A stretch of 64,000 nucleotides of DNA from Dehalococcoidia bacterium (GTDB taxonomy: Bacteria > Chloroflexota > Dehalococcoidia > DSTF01 > JACRBR01): contig JBBDXD010000019.1 of NCBI GenBank assembly GCA_040902535.1, positions 194,773 to 258,772 on the forward strand. Reading direction: 5' to 3'. The position numbers and the translations under genes are program-made. The stretch's first letter is position 1. Every line of letters starts with the position of its first letter. The notes under the pieces were generated by a model. That model had not been told where the DNA came from. It did not search any database and saw nothing but the letters and a program-made list of their open reading frames with translations. Positions 47,491-55,588 of this stretch are shown here, piece by piece.

Positions 47491-47979
47491 TTATGACCAC
47501 GTGGGATGCTCCGTCGCGCCGCGGAGCAGGTCCACCGCATGCGGCAGTACACCGATGATGGCGCTGAGCGACTCGCGCACACCCTTTTCGCTGCCGGGTA
47601 AGTTGACGATAAGAGTGGACCGCCGTACGACCGCGACGGATCGGCTCAACATCGCACGCGGTGTGTGCTTCACTCCTTCAGCGCGCATCGCTTCAGCGAG
47701 TCCGGGCACGGAGCGCTCAGCGATGCTCATCGTCGCTTCCGGTGTTATGTCGCGTGCGGCAAGGCCCGTGCCTCCGGTCGTGAGGATCAGGTCGAGGCCG
47801 CCGCCGTCGCACCACTCGCGCAGCGTCGATGCGATGGTCTCGACTTCATCGGGAACAACCTGGTACCGCCCGATGTCCCCACCGGCTCCCACGATCAACT
47901 CGCGTATCGCGTCGCCGCTTGTGTCGGCGCGTTCGCCGCGGCTTCCCGCATCGCTTACGGTGAGAATGCCGACGTTCAT
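47491..47979 (-). CDS. mogA: Molybdopterin adenylyltransferase (MogA/MoaB family)
   Basis: About 162 residues. MNVGILTVSDAGSRGERAD is the family N-terminus; the nucleotide and molybdopterin site motif is LILTTGGTGLAARDITPEAT; the end shows NLPGSEKGVRESLSAIIGVL. The enzyme adenylates molybdopterin before molybdenum insertion. The start could be ATG 47979 or ATG 47988. No other molybdenum cofactor genes are in the window. It lies between the elongation operon and dcw cluster and is divergent from mraZ. Confidence 0.92.
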   Translation of the reverse strand: MNVGILTVSDAGSRGERADTSGDAIRELIVGAGGDIGRYQVVPDEVETIASTLREWCDGGGLDLILTTGGTGLAARDITPEATMSIAERSVPGLAEAMRAEGVKHTPRAMLSRSVAVVRRSTLIVNLPGSEKGVRESLSAIIGVLPHAVDLLRGATEHPTWS

Positions 47980-48075
47980 CGCGCGCATCGTACAGCGCTG
48001 TGTCGTTCCGTGGTTGCACCGGGCTCCATTGAGGCATGCGGTGGAAGAAGATGGGAAAAGTTTATGTGTAAGCAC

Positions 48076-48103
48076 TTGACACATCGAAGTTCAATGGTAG
48101 TCT
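48076..48103 (+). promoter_or_regulatory. dcw cluster promoter P-mraZ
   Basis: TTGACA at 48076-48081 and TAGTCT at 48098-48103 with a 16-base spacer lie about 70 bases before the mraZ start. The -10 is a weak match, but the position next to the MraZ boxes supports it. Confidence 0.65.
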
Positions 48104-48118
48104 GTGGGGGTTCGTGGG
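48104..48118 (+). promoter_or_regulatory. MraZ-binding repeats (GTGGG boxes)
   Basis: GTGGG occurs at 48104-48108 and 48114-48118, exactly ten bases apart, with a degenerate third copy (TGGCT) near 48124. Such phased (G)TGGG repeats are the known MraZ operator. They start right after the -10, at the expected transcription start, so MraZ would repress its own operon. Confidence 0.78.
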
Positions 48119-48173
48119 GATACTGGCTGACGGATGGATCCTTTGAGCCATCGACAGGACGTCGAGCGATCTC

Positions 48174-48611
48174 GTGTACTTTCTCGGAACCGCCGATTAC
48201 GCGATGGACGAGAGAGGGAGAGTGCCCCTCCCTCCGCGTTATCGCGACGCGTTCCGCAGCGGGGTCGTGCTCAGCCAGGGCTCCCCGGACAAATGCCTGC
48301 GCGTCTACACCCAGGAAGCGTTCGAGACGCAGGCCGCACAGACGGTCGCGCAGCCATCGCTCCGCCGCAGCGGCCGCGACCTGCGCAAGTCGCTTTTCTC
48401 GCGCTCGTTCGAAACGGAGCTGGACAAGCAGAACCGTATCCTGATTCCAGCGCATATGCGCGAATACGCAGCGCTCTCGGGCAAAGTGCTGATCATCGGC
48501 GCAGGCGAGTGGCTGGAAATTTGGTCGCCCGACGCGTACGAAGCGGAGATGGCGCGCGTCGACGCGGAACTCGAAGTGACGCTCGAATCGGTACAGACGT
48601 GGGAACCATGA
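48174..48611 (+). CDS. mraZ: Transcriptional regulator MraZ
   Basis: A 145-residue AbrB-like regulator with two tandem MraZ domains, each with the D-x-(K/R)-G-R signature: YAMDERGRVPLPPRYRDAF in the first and TELDKQNRILIPAHMREYA in the second. It binds upstream GTGGG repeats and represses the dcw operon. It starts at GTG 48174. Its stop overlaps the start of rsmH. It is the first gene of a run that reaches ftsZ. Confidence 0.96.
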   Translation: MYFLGTADYAMDERGRVPLPPRYRDAFRSGVVLSQGSPDKCLRVYTQEAFETQAAQTVAQPSLRRSGRDLRKSLFSRSFETELDKQNRILIPAHMREYAALSGKVLIIGAGEWLEIWSPDAYEAEMARVDAELEVTLESVQTWEP

Positions 48612-49546
48612 TGGCAGATGTGAAACACATCCCTGTCATGCTCGGAGAAGCCCTCACGACGCTGGATGTGCAGGCGGGCGGCAGATATGTCGACTGCACG
48701 CTGGGCGGCGCCGGGCATGCGGAGGCGATTCTCGATCGTGCGCAGCCCGGTGGCACGCTCCTCGGCATCGACGCCGATCCGGCGGCGATCGCGCGTGGGA
48801 ACGAGCGGCTGGCGCGCTTCGCCGGAAGCTTCGAGCTGGTACAGGGCAACTTTGGCGATGTCGGCGAGATCTGCCGGCAGCGCGAGTTCGCTCCCGTCAA
48901 CGGGGTGCTGATGGACCTGGGTCTCTCATCATTCCAGCTGGAACTGGGCGAGGGGTTCAGCTTTCAGCGCGACACGACGTTGGACATGCGCTTCGGCGGC
49001 GAAGGACTGACCGCCGGCGACATCGTCAACACGTACAGCGAGGCCGAACTGGCCGACCTGATCTTCAAGTATGGAGAGGAACCGGCGAGCCGCAGGATCG
49101 CCCGCCGGATCGTCGCAGCTCGCCCGGTTCGGACGAGCATTGAACTAGCCAAAGCCGTCGAGCAGGCCGTGGGTAGGAGAGCCAATCTGAAAACCCACCC
49201 CGCCACCAGGACGTTTCAGGCTCTCCGCATCGCGGTTAATCAAGAGCTAGAGAATCTAGCCGCCGCACTTCCTCAGGCCCACGGCCTGCTCGGCTTTGGG
49301 GCACGGCTCACCGTGCTCAGCTACCACTCGCTCGAGGACCGGATCGTCAAGGAGTACATCCGGCGAGAATCGAGGGATTGCATCTGTCCGCCGGGCCTCC
49401 CGGAGTGCCGGTGCGGTCACATGGCCACGCTGCGGCCGGTCACGAAGGGCGCGCTCAAGCCGTCGCACGCGGAGATCGAAGCGAACCCGCGCGCGCGCAG
49501 TGCACGGCTGCGCGCCGCAGGGCGCCTCGCCGATCACGCGGCTTAG
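48608..49546 (+). CDS. rsmH: 16S rRNA m4C1402 methyltransferase RsmH
   Basis: A 312-residue methyltransferase acting on C1402 of 16S rRNA. Motifs: HIPVMLGEALTTLDV, DCTLGGAGHAEAIL, LMDLGLSSFQLE, DTTLDMRFGGEGLTA and THPATRTFQALRIAVNQELE, then LTVLSYHSLEDRIVK. A zinc-like cysteine cluster CICPPGLPECRCG is present near residue 265. ATG 48608 or 48611 (ATGATG) overlaps the mraZ stop. This is the standard second gene of dcw clusters. Confidence 0.97.
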   Translation: MMADVKHIPVMLGEALTTLDVQAGGRYVDCTLGGAGHAEAILDRAQPGGTLLGIDADPAAIARGNERLARFAGSFELVQGNFGDVGEICRQREFAPVNGVLMDLGLSSFQLELGEGFSFQRDTTLDMRFGGEGLTAGDIVNTYSEAELADLIFKYGEEPASRRIARRIVAARPVRTSIELAKAVEQAVGRRANLKTHPATRTFQALRIAVNQELENLAAALPQAHGLLGFGARLTVLSYHSLEDRIVKEYIRRESRDCICPPGLPECRCGHMATLRPVTKGALKPSHAEIEANPRARSARLRAAGRLADHAA

Positions 49547-49555
49547 GGACGGGCG

Positions 49556-49993
49556 ATGGCAGCGCTGCACCGGCCTGCAATGCCCGCTCCGCGAATCTTC
49601 GGCAAAGCGCGTTCGGGAAGACTCGTCCTGTACGTCGTTGCGGCGATCGTCGTCGCGGTGGCGCTCTTGCAGGTGAACCAGTTCAGCCGGCTGACGAGCA
49701 CCGGCTACCAGATCGAATCGTTGAAGCGCGAGCGCGACGTGAAGCTCGCGGCGAATCACAAACTGGAGGCCGATGTCGCAAGCCTGTCGTCGCTGGCGCG
49801 GGTGGACCTCGTCGCTCGCATCGAGTTGGGGATGCTGCCGGCGCAGCGACGACTCTATATCGATGTAAATCAGGCCGTGCCGGAGCGCCAGACACTGCCG
49901 ACACGGTTCCTTCCGGATGAACCACAAGCCGAAACGCCCGCACAAGACGGCAAACCGTTCTGGAAGCGCGCGATCGACTGGCTGATTCCGTAG
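49556..49993 (+). CDS. ftsL: Cell division protein FtsL-like
   Basis: A 145-residue bitopic protein: a basic N-terminal region, one membrane helix (LVLYVVAAIVVAVALLQV), then a coiled coil (QIESLKRERDVKLAANHKLE) and a segment ARIELGMLPAQRRLYIDV resembling the hydrophobic knot of FtsL/DivIC proteins. With FtsQ it forms the complex that activates FtsW-FtsI. Conservation is low, and the position between rsmH and ftsI is the strongest support. The C-terminal tail is Pro/Glu-rich. Confidence 0.85.
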   Translation: MAALHRPAMPAPRIFGKARSGRLVLYVVAAIVVAVALLQVNQFSRLTSTGYQIESLKRERDVKLAANHKLEADVASLSSLARVDLVARIELGMLPAQRRLYIDVNQAVPERQTLPTRFLPDEPQAETPAQDGKPFWKRAIDWLIP

Positions 49994-50044
49994 TAGCAGA
50001 TCGCGGACCCGCCCGGGCCGCGTGGACTGGTCGAGGGATCGAAG

Positions 50045-51778
50045 ATGTTCGGGAAGCGCGGCCGCATGAACACGCGTCTCACGGCACTCGCCGCGGCGTT
50101 CGCCATCGCGGGCCTGGTGCTCACCGCGCGCGTCGTGCAGGTGCAGATTTTCGACGGCGCCCACTACAAAGCCGAAGCGCGCTCCGAGCATTTTGGACAG
50201 CAGGAAGTGCGGGCGCCGCGCGGCGCCATCCTCGACCGCAACGGGTATCCGCTTGCGACGACCGTCGACGCATATGACGTGTACATCAATCGCGCGGACT
50301 GGCGAGATGTCTCAGTCGCCCACGCAGCGGCATCGGTGATTGCGCCGCTGATCGGACGCACGGCGGCGGACCTGGTGACCGAGGCCCGCAAGGAGGACGA
50401 GGGAACATATCTTGCGCACCGCGGCCTCGACTTCGATGCCGGGCAGTCGTTGAAGGATGAAGAGGCGCCGGGGCTGCGCCTGGTGCTGTCAGCGAAGCGC
50501 TTCTATCCGGAGGGCGACCTGGCATCGACGCTGATTGGCTTCGTCGGGCGCGACCACACGGGTCTCACCGGCCTCGAAGCCGACCTCGATACGGAATTGG
50601 GTGGGACGCCGGGTACGATCTACTTCGAGCGGGACAGCATCGGCAACCGCATTGCGCTGGGGATCGAGCGCATCGGCAAGAAGCCGGAGGCGGGCGGCGA
50701 CGTCACGCTGACAATCGACCGCTACATCCAGCGCATCGTGGAAGGCGAGTTGGACTCGCGCATCAAAGCGACAGGCGCGCTTGGCGGCACGATCATCGTG
50801 ATGGAGCCTGCGACGGGCGCGCTGCTCGCCATGGCGAGCGAGCCGGGCTTCCGGCTCTCACAGCTCAATCTGAACGATCCGAACGAGGCGCTGTTTCGGA
50901 ATCGCGCGGTCACGGACGTCTACGAACCCGGATCTGTCTTCAAAACGCTGACGGCGGCGATGGCGATCGACCAGGGGCTCGTCACGCCGGAGACGACGTA
51001 TGACGATACGGGCGCGGCGTACATCGGCGTGTCTACGATTCGAAACTGGGATTACAGCGCGAACGGCATCACCACCGTGACGCAGGTGCTGCAGCGGAGC
51101 CTCAACACCGGCGCGGTATGGCTCGGCCAGCTCGTCGGGGCGGACCTCTTCTACAAGTACGTGCGTGACTTCGGCATGGGCGAGTCGACCGGCGTCGGCC
51201 TGGGCGGCGACCCGGAGGGGCTGGTGCGGACGAACGACGACCTTTACTGGTCGGAAGTCGACTTGGCCACGAACAGCTTCGGACAGGGGATCGCCGCATC
51301 GCCACTGCAGGTGATCACGGCGGTGTCGTCGCTGGTCAACGGCGGCGGGCTGATGCGCCCGTACGTCTTGCAAGAGATGGAGACGCCGCAGGGGCCCCGG
51401 CGCTTCGAGCCGGTCGTCGTCAGGCAGGTGGTCAAAGAGGAAACGGCTAACACGGTAGCCGATATGATGAACCAGGTGGTCGAGGGCGTGCCCGGTCACC
51501 TCGCGGCCGTGAAGGGCTACCACGTCGGTGGCAAGACCGGCACGACGACGGGTGCCACGCTCGCGGATGGCACGGTGCAGGACGGCAACATCGCGTCGTT
51601 CATCGGCTTCGCACCGGCCGAAGACCCGCAGATCATCGTGCTGGTGAAACTCGATTTCAAGGAAGACAAGCTTGGAGGCACGGTCTCCGCGCCGGTGTTC
51701 TCCGCGCTCGCACCCAGCATCCTCGCCTACCTCGGCGTGCGGCCCGAGGGGCCGCAACTGGTGACAACAGGCCGCTGA
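50045..51778 (+). CDS. ftsI: Division-specific penicillin-binding protein (FtsI/PBP3)
   Basis: A 577-residue class B PBP: membrane helix (LTALAAAFAIAGLVLTARVV), dimerisation domain starting RAPRGAILDRNGYPL, and a transpeptidase domain with SxxK in EPGSVFKT, SxN in RSLNTGAVW and KTGT in VGGKTGTTTG. It cross-links septal peptidoglycan with FtsW. No PASTA repeats follow, unlike some Gram-positive homologues. ATG 50045 has GAGGG upstream. The 51-base gap after ftsL has no clear terminator. Confidence 0.96.
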   Translation: MFGKRGRMNTRLTALAAAFAIAGLVLTARVVQVQIFDGAHYKAEARSEHFGQQEVRAPRGAILDRNGYPLATTVDAYDVYINRADWRDVSVAHAAASVIAPLIGRTAADLVTEARKEDEGTYLAHRGLDFDAGQSLKDEEAPGLRLVLSAKRFYPEGDLASTLIGFVGRDHTGLTGLEADLDTELGGTPGTIYFERDSIGNRIALGIERIGKKPEAGGDVTLTIDRYIQRIVEGELDSRIKATGALGGTIIVMEPATGALLAMASEPGFRLSQLNLNDPNEALFRNRAVTDVYEPGSVFKTLTAAMAIDQGLVTPETTYDDTGAAYIGVSTIRNWDYSANGITTVTQVLQRSLNTGAVWLGQLVGADLFYKYVRDFGMGESTGVGLGGDPEGLVRTNDDLYWSEVDLATNSFGQGIAASPLQVITAVSSLVNGGGLMRPYVLQEMETPQGPRRFEPVVVRQVVKEETANTVADMMNQVVEGVPGHLAAVKGYHVGGKTGTTTGATLADGTVQDGNIASFIGFAPAEDPQIIVLVKLDFKEDKLGGTVSAPVFSALAPSILAYLGVRPEGPQLVTTGR

Positions 51779-51817
51779 TCCGGCGAGGACGGCGCCCGAG
51801 GCAGGCAGGCTCCGCCC

Positions 51818-53179
51818 ATGATTAGTGCTAAGGAACTGGCCACCGCTCTCCGCCCGGCATTGCTGCAGGCGCCATCCGTCGGGCCGATGAAGTTTCGGCA
51901 GGCGGTGGTGGACTCTCGCAAAGCCGGCAAGAACGACATCTTCGTCGCGCTTCCTGGCGAGCACGCCGACGGTCATGACTTCGTGGCGCACGCAGCGCAG
52001 CGCGGCGCGTCAGCGGCGATCGTCGCGCGTGCCGTTGATGCTGACCTCGCGCAGTACGTCGTCGAAGATCCGCTCAAGGCACTGCAGAGCCTGGCATGGG
52101 TGCGCCGCCAGGCTCGTTCGAACGTGAAGGTCGTCGCCGTCACCGGCAGCGTCGGCAAGACAACGACCAAGGAACTGACAGCCGCCGTGCTCGCGACGCG
52201 CTATCCGCTGCTCAAGAACGAAGGCAACCTCAACAGCGAGATCGGCCTGCCGCTCGTCTTGCTCGAACTGACCCGAAGGCACCGCCGCGCCGTGCTCGAA
52301 ATGGGAATGTGGGCGCCGGGCGAGATCGCGCTGCTCTGCAAGATCGCCATGCCGGATGTCGGCATCGTGACGAACGTCGGGCCGGCGCACATGGAACGCC
52401 TCGGTACGATCGAGGCGATCACGGCTGCGAAGACGGAACTCGTCGAGTCGTTAGACGAGGACGGCACCGCGATTCTCAACATCGATGATCCGCGCGTCGC
52501 CGGCATGGCTGGCCGGACGACCGCGAACGTCATGACCTACGGGCTTGCGTCGGAAGCCGACGTGCGCGCGGAGGACATCGAGAGTCACGGGCTCGCGGGC
52601 GTGCAGTTCACGCTGGTGCACGGCGATGAGCGCGCGACCGTGTACTCGCGCCTGCCGGGCGTGCAGCTCGTCCACAACGCGCTCGCCGCCGCCGCCGCGG
52701 CCATCATCGATGGCATCGACGTGACCGACGTCGCCGCGGCGCTATCCGAGGCGCAGATCCCGGTGCGCTTGGCGCAGCGACCCGGCCCGAAGGGTTCAAC
52801 GATCATCGACGACACCTACAACGCGAGCCCAGCGTCGATGCGGGCAGCGCTTGACCTGCTGGGCGAACTGCCGGGGCGCAAGTTCGCCGTCCTCGGCGAC
52901 ATGCGCGAACTCGGCGACGCTTCGATGGACGGCCATCGGGAGGTGGGACGGCGCGCGGCTGAGGTCGCGGATGTGATTTTCGCCGTGGGGGAGTTGGGCC
53001 GCTGGATCGGCGACGCCGCCATCGAAGCGGGGCACGCGGACGTGCGGATCAGCATCGACAAGCACGGCATCGCGGGCGAGTTGCTGCGGCAGGTCGCGGC
53101 GGGCGACGTGGTGCTGCTCAAGGGATCGCGCGCGCTCGCGCTCGAGACGCTCGTCGACGAACTGCAGGCGGACGCATGA
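51818..53179 (+). CDS. murF: UDP-MurNAc-tripeptide D-Ala-D-Ala ligase MurF
   Basis: A 453-residue Mur ligase that adds D-Ala-D-Ala to the UDP-MurNAc-tripeptide. The ATP loop is VTGSVGKTTTKEL; MurF-specific stretches are NEGNLNSEIGLPLVLLEL, VLEMGMWAPGEI and IIDDTYNASPASMRAALD. It takes the place directly after ftsI where murE would usually come first; murE is missing from this cluster. The stop overlaps mraY as ATGA. Confidence 0.96.
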   Translation: MISAKELATALRPALLQAPSVGPMKFRQAVVDSRKAGKNDIFVALPGEHADGHDFVAHAAQRGASAAIVARAVDADLAQYVVEDPLKALQSLAWVRRQARSNVKVVAVTGSVGKTTTKELTAAVLATRYPLLKNEGNLNSEIGLPLVLLELTRRHRRAVLEMGMWAPGEIALLCKIAMPDVGIVTNVGPAHMERLGTIEAITAAKTELVESLDEDGTAILNIDDPRVAGMAGRTTANVMTYGLASEADVRAEDIESHGLAGVQFTLVHGDERATVYSRLPGVQLVHNALAAAAAAIIDGIDVTDVAAALSEAQIPVRLAQRPGPKGSTIIDDTYNASPASMRAALDLLGELPGRKFAVLGDMRELGDASMDGHREVGRRAAEVADVIFAVGELGRWIGDAAIEAGHADVRISIDKHGIAGELLRQVAAGDVVLLKGSRALALETLVDELQADA

Positions 53180-54147
53180 CCACCGCCTTGTTTGCCGGTT
53201 GCATCGCGGCGGCCATCGCCGTCCTGGCCGGCAAGCCGTTGATCGCGTTCCTGCGCGAGAAGAAGCTCGGCAAGGCGATCAGCGCCGATGGACCAGAGTC
53301 GCACATGGTCAAGGCCGGCACGCCGACGTTCGGCGGGCTGCTGATCTTCGGCGTATCGCTGCCGGTGGCGCTGATTGCGGTGGTCCCGCAAGACGCGGAC
53401 ATGCTCCTGCCGATTGCGGTCGCGGGCATGCTCGCGCTCGTCGGCTTTTACGATGATCTGGGCACGCTGATCGACCGCGGGCAGCGCGAGGCTCATGACC
53501 GCACGACGATGGTCTTGAAACTGGTCGCGTTCGCGGTCATTGGCGTCGGTGCTTCCCTTCTGCTTTATGAGGGTATCGACGCGCCGCGGTTGTTGGTGCC
53601 GCACTACGGACACTACGACATCGGCCCGATCTACGTGCTGATCGCGATCGGCGTCTTCGTGTCGACGACGTCGGCGGTCGGCGTCAGCGACGGCCTCGAC
53701 ATGTTGTGCGGAAGCACGTCGGCGGTGGCAATCGGGGCGTTCGGCGTCATCGCGTTGATGCAGGAACAGGACGCGCTCGCGACGTTTTGCTTTGCGCTCG
53801 TCGGCGCGCTGCTCGGCTTCCTGTGGTGGAACGCGTACCCCGCGCGGATCTTCATGGGCGACAGCGGATCGTTGCCGCTCGGCGGCACGCTCGCCATCGT
53901 CGCGTTGATGACGGGTTGGTGGCTCTTGGTACCGCTGATCGGCGTCATCTTCGTCGTGGTGATCGCGTCGAACGTCATCCAGATCGGCTACTTCCGTATG
54001 ACGGGCGGCAAGCGCGTCTTTCGCATGGCGCCGATCCATCACCACTTCGAGAAGCTGGGGGTCCCCGAGGTCCAGATCACCGTGGCGTTCCTCGTCATCA
54101 CGATCCTGGGCGCCCTGGCGGGGATCGCGCTGGTGGCGTTGGACTGA
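53176..54147 (+). CDS. mraY: Phospho-MurNAc-pentapeptide transferase MraY, divergent
   Basis: A 323-residue polytopic transferase making lipid I. GTPTFGGLLIF (usual GTPTMGG), the double Asp in LVGFYDDLGTL, GDSGSLPLGG and the catalytic-loop MAPIHHHFEKLG are all present, with about ten helices. The normally strict NLTDGLDGL motif reads VGVSDGLDML, so the Asn is Val while the two Asp remain. The protein is also shorter than the usual 350-360. Position and the HHHFE loop make the identification safe; the active-site variation is notable. Confidence 0.93.
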   Translation: MTTALFAGCIAAAIAVLAGKPLIAFLREKKLGKAISADGPESHMVKAGTPTFGGLLIFGVSLPVALIAVVPQDADMLLPIAVAGMLALVGFYDDLGTLIDRGQREAHDRTTMVLKLVAFAVIGVGASLLLYEGIDAPRLLVPHYGHYDIGPIYVLIAIGVFVSTTSAVGVSDGLDMLCGSTSAVAIGAFGVIALMQEQDALATFCFALVGALLGFLWWNAYPARIFMGDSGSLPLGGTLAIVALMTGWWLLVPLIGVIFVVVIASNVIQIGYFRMTGGKRVFRMAPIHHHFEKLGVPEVQITVAFLVITILGALAGIALVALD

Positions 54148-54165
54148 ATTGAAAGGCGGCGATGC

Positions 54166-54195
54166 TTGACAGCGGATTTGCTAACGTGCTATGAC
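54166..54195 (+). promoter_or_regulatory. Promoter-like TTGACA-18-TATGAC overlapping the murD start
   Basis: TTGACA at 54166-54171 and TATGAC at 54190-54195 (preceded by TGC, an extended -10) are separated by 18 bases. The -10 contains the ATG assigned as the murD start. It may be an internal dcw promoter, which would require a downstream murD start, or a coincidence. Confidence 0.45.
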
Positions 54196-55588
54196 AGGTA
54201 AACGAGACTTCCTGGTGGGGAAACGGGTGACCGTTATTGGTCTCGGCATCGAAGGCGTGGATGTGGCCAGGTTCGCGGCCACGCATGGCGCGGCAAGCGT
54301 CACGGTCATCGACGCCAAGCTCCCGGAAGCCCTCACCGACCGGCTGGAACAGCTTCGGGAGCTTCCCATCCGCTACGAACTCGGACCCTCCGGCAACGCA
54401 GATCCCGCAGACAGCGATGTCGTCTTCGCCTCTCAGGGCGTGCCGATGAGCCACCCGACGGTCGTGGCGGTGCAGGAACGCGGCATCCGCCTCAGTTCGA
54501 TGACGCGCGAGTTCATGGAGCACTGCCCGGGACCGACGATCGGCATTACGGGCAGCAGCGGCAAGACAACAACGGCCAGCCTCGTCGCCCACATGCTGGC
54601 GACCGCCGGACGCCCGTACCGGGTGGGGGGCAACATCGGCACGGGCTTGCTCGGCATTCTCGACGGTCTCAACGAACACACGTGGACCGTTATGGAAATG
54701 AGCCACACGCAACTGGCAATGACGGACCGCAGCCCGCACATCGCTTCGATATTGAATGTCACGCCGAACCACCTCGATCAGTTCAGATGGGATGATTATG
54801 TCGCGCTCAAACAGAAGATCGTCCGCTTCCAGTCGCCGGATGATCACGTCGTATTGAACCTCGACGACGCGATCGCGGCCGCGTCTGCTGAACTGACGCC
54901 CGCGCGCCTCTCCCATTTCACCGTCTCAGACGACGTGCCCGGCGACGGCGCCTTCGTACGCGACGGCGCGATCTTCGTGCGTGGCGAGAGCATCGAGGAG
55001 ATGGTGCTGCCGACGAGCGAGATCCCTCTCCGCGGCCAACACAACGTGGCGAACGCGGTTGCGGCGACGGCGATCGCCCGGGCGGCGGGCATCGGCGGCG
55101 AGACGATCGCCGCCGCGATCCGCTCATTTGCGCCGATTCCGCACCGGCTCGAGACCGTCGGCGAGGTCGACGGCGTGCGTTACGTCAACGACAGCATCGC
55201 CACCACACCCGAGCGCACGCTCGCGGGCATCCGTTCGTTCAGCGAGCCGCTCGTGCTTCTGCTCGGCGGCCGCGACAAGGACTTGCCGAAGGACGAACTG
55301 GCGCGCGAAGCGATGAAGCGCTGCCACGCCATCGTGTTCTTCGGACAGGACGGCCAGCGGCTGCACGACGCGTTCGCGGCGGAGGCCGACGACCCGGAGA
55401 ACAACGCCGTCATGTTCCAGGTCACGACGCTCGCCGAAGCAATGAAGGTCGCGCGCGCGCAGGCAGAACCCGGCGAGGTCGTCCTGCTCTCACCGGCCTG
55501 CACCAGTTTCGACGCGTATCGCAATTTCGAGGAGCGCGGAGATCAGTTCCGCCGCTTCGTGCAACAGATCGGTGCGGAGGCGCGGTAA
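54191..55588 (+). CDS. murD: UDP-MurNAc-L-alanine:D-glutamate ligase MurD
   Basis: A 465-residue Mur ligase adding D-Glu. The N-terminal Rossmann part reads GKRVTVIGLGIEGVDVARFA; the ATP loop is GITGSSGKTTTASLV; NVTPNHLDQF and the C-terminal LLLGGRDKDLP and LLSPACTSFDAYRNFEERGD are MurD signatures. ATG 54191 has no Shine-Dalgarno and lies in a -10-like box; GTG 54215 or 54227 are alternatives that keep the Rossmann motif. The stop overlaps the ftsW start (TAATG). Confidence 0.95.
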   Translation: MTGKRDFLVGKRVTVIGLGIEGVDVARFAATHGAASVTVIDAKLPEALTDRLEQLRELPIRYELGPSGNADPADSDVVFASQGVPMSHPTVVAVQERGIRLSSMTREFMEHCPGPTIGITGSSGKTTTASLVAHMLATAGRPYRVGGNIGTGLLGILDGLNEHTWTVMEMSHTQLAMTDRSPHIASILNVTPNHLDQFRWDDYVALKQKIVRFQSPDDHVVLNLDDAIAAASAELTPARLSHFTVSDDVPGDGAFVRDGAIFVRGESIEEMVLPTSEIPLRGQHNVANAVAATAIARAAGIGGETIAAAIRSFAPIPHRLETVGEVDGVRYVNDSIATTPERTLAGIRSFSEPLVLLLGGRDKDLPKDELAREAMKRCHAIVFFGQDGQRLHDAFAAEADDPENNAVMFQVTTLAEAMKVARAQAEPGEVVLLSPACTSFDAYRNFEERGDQFRRFVQQIGAEAR

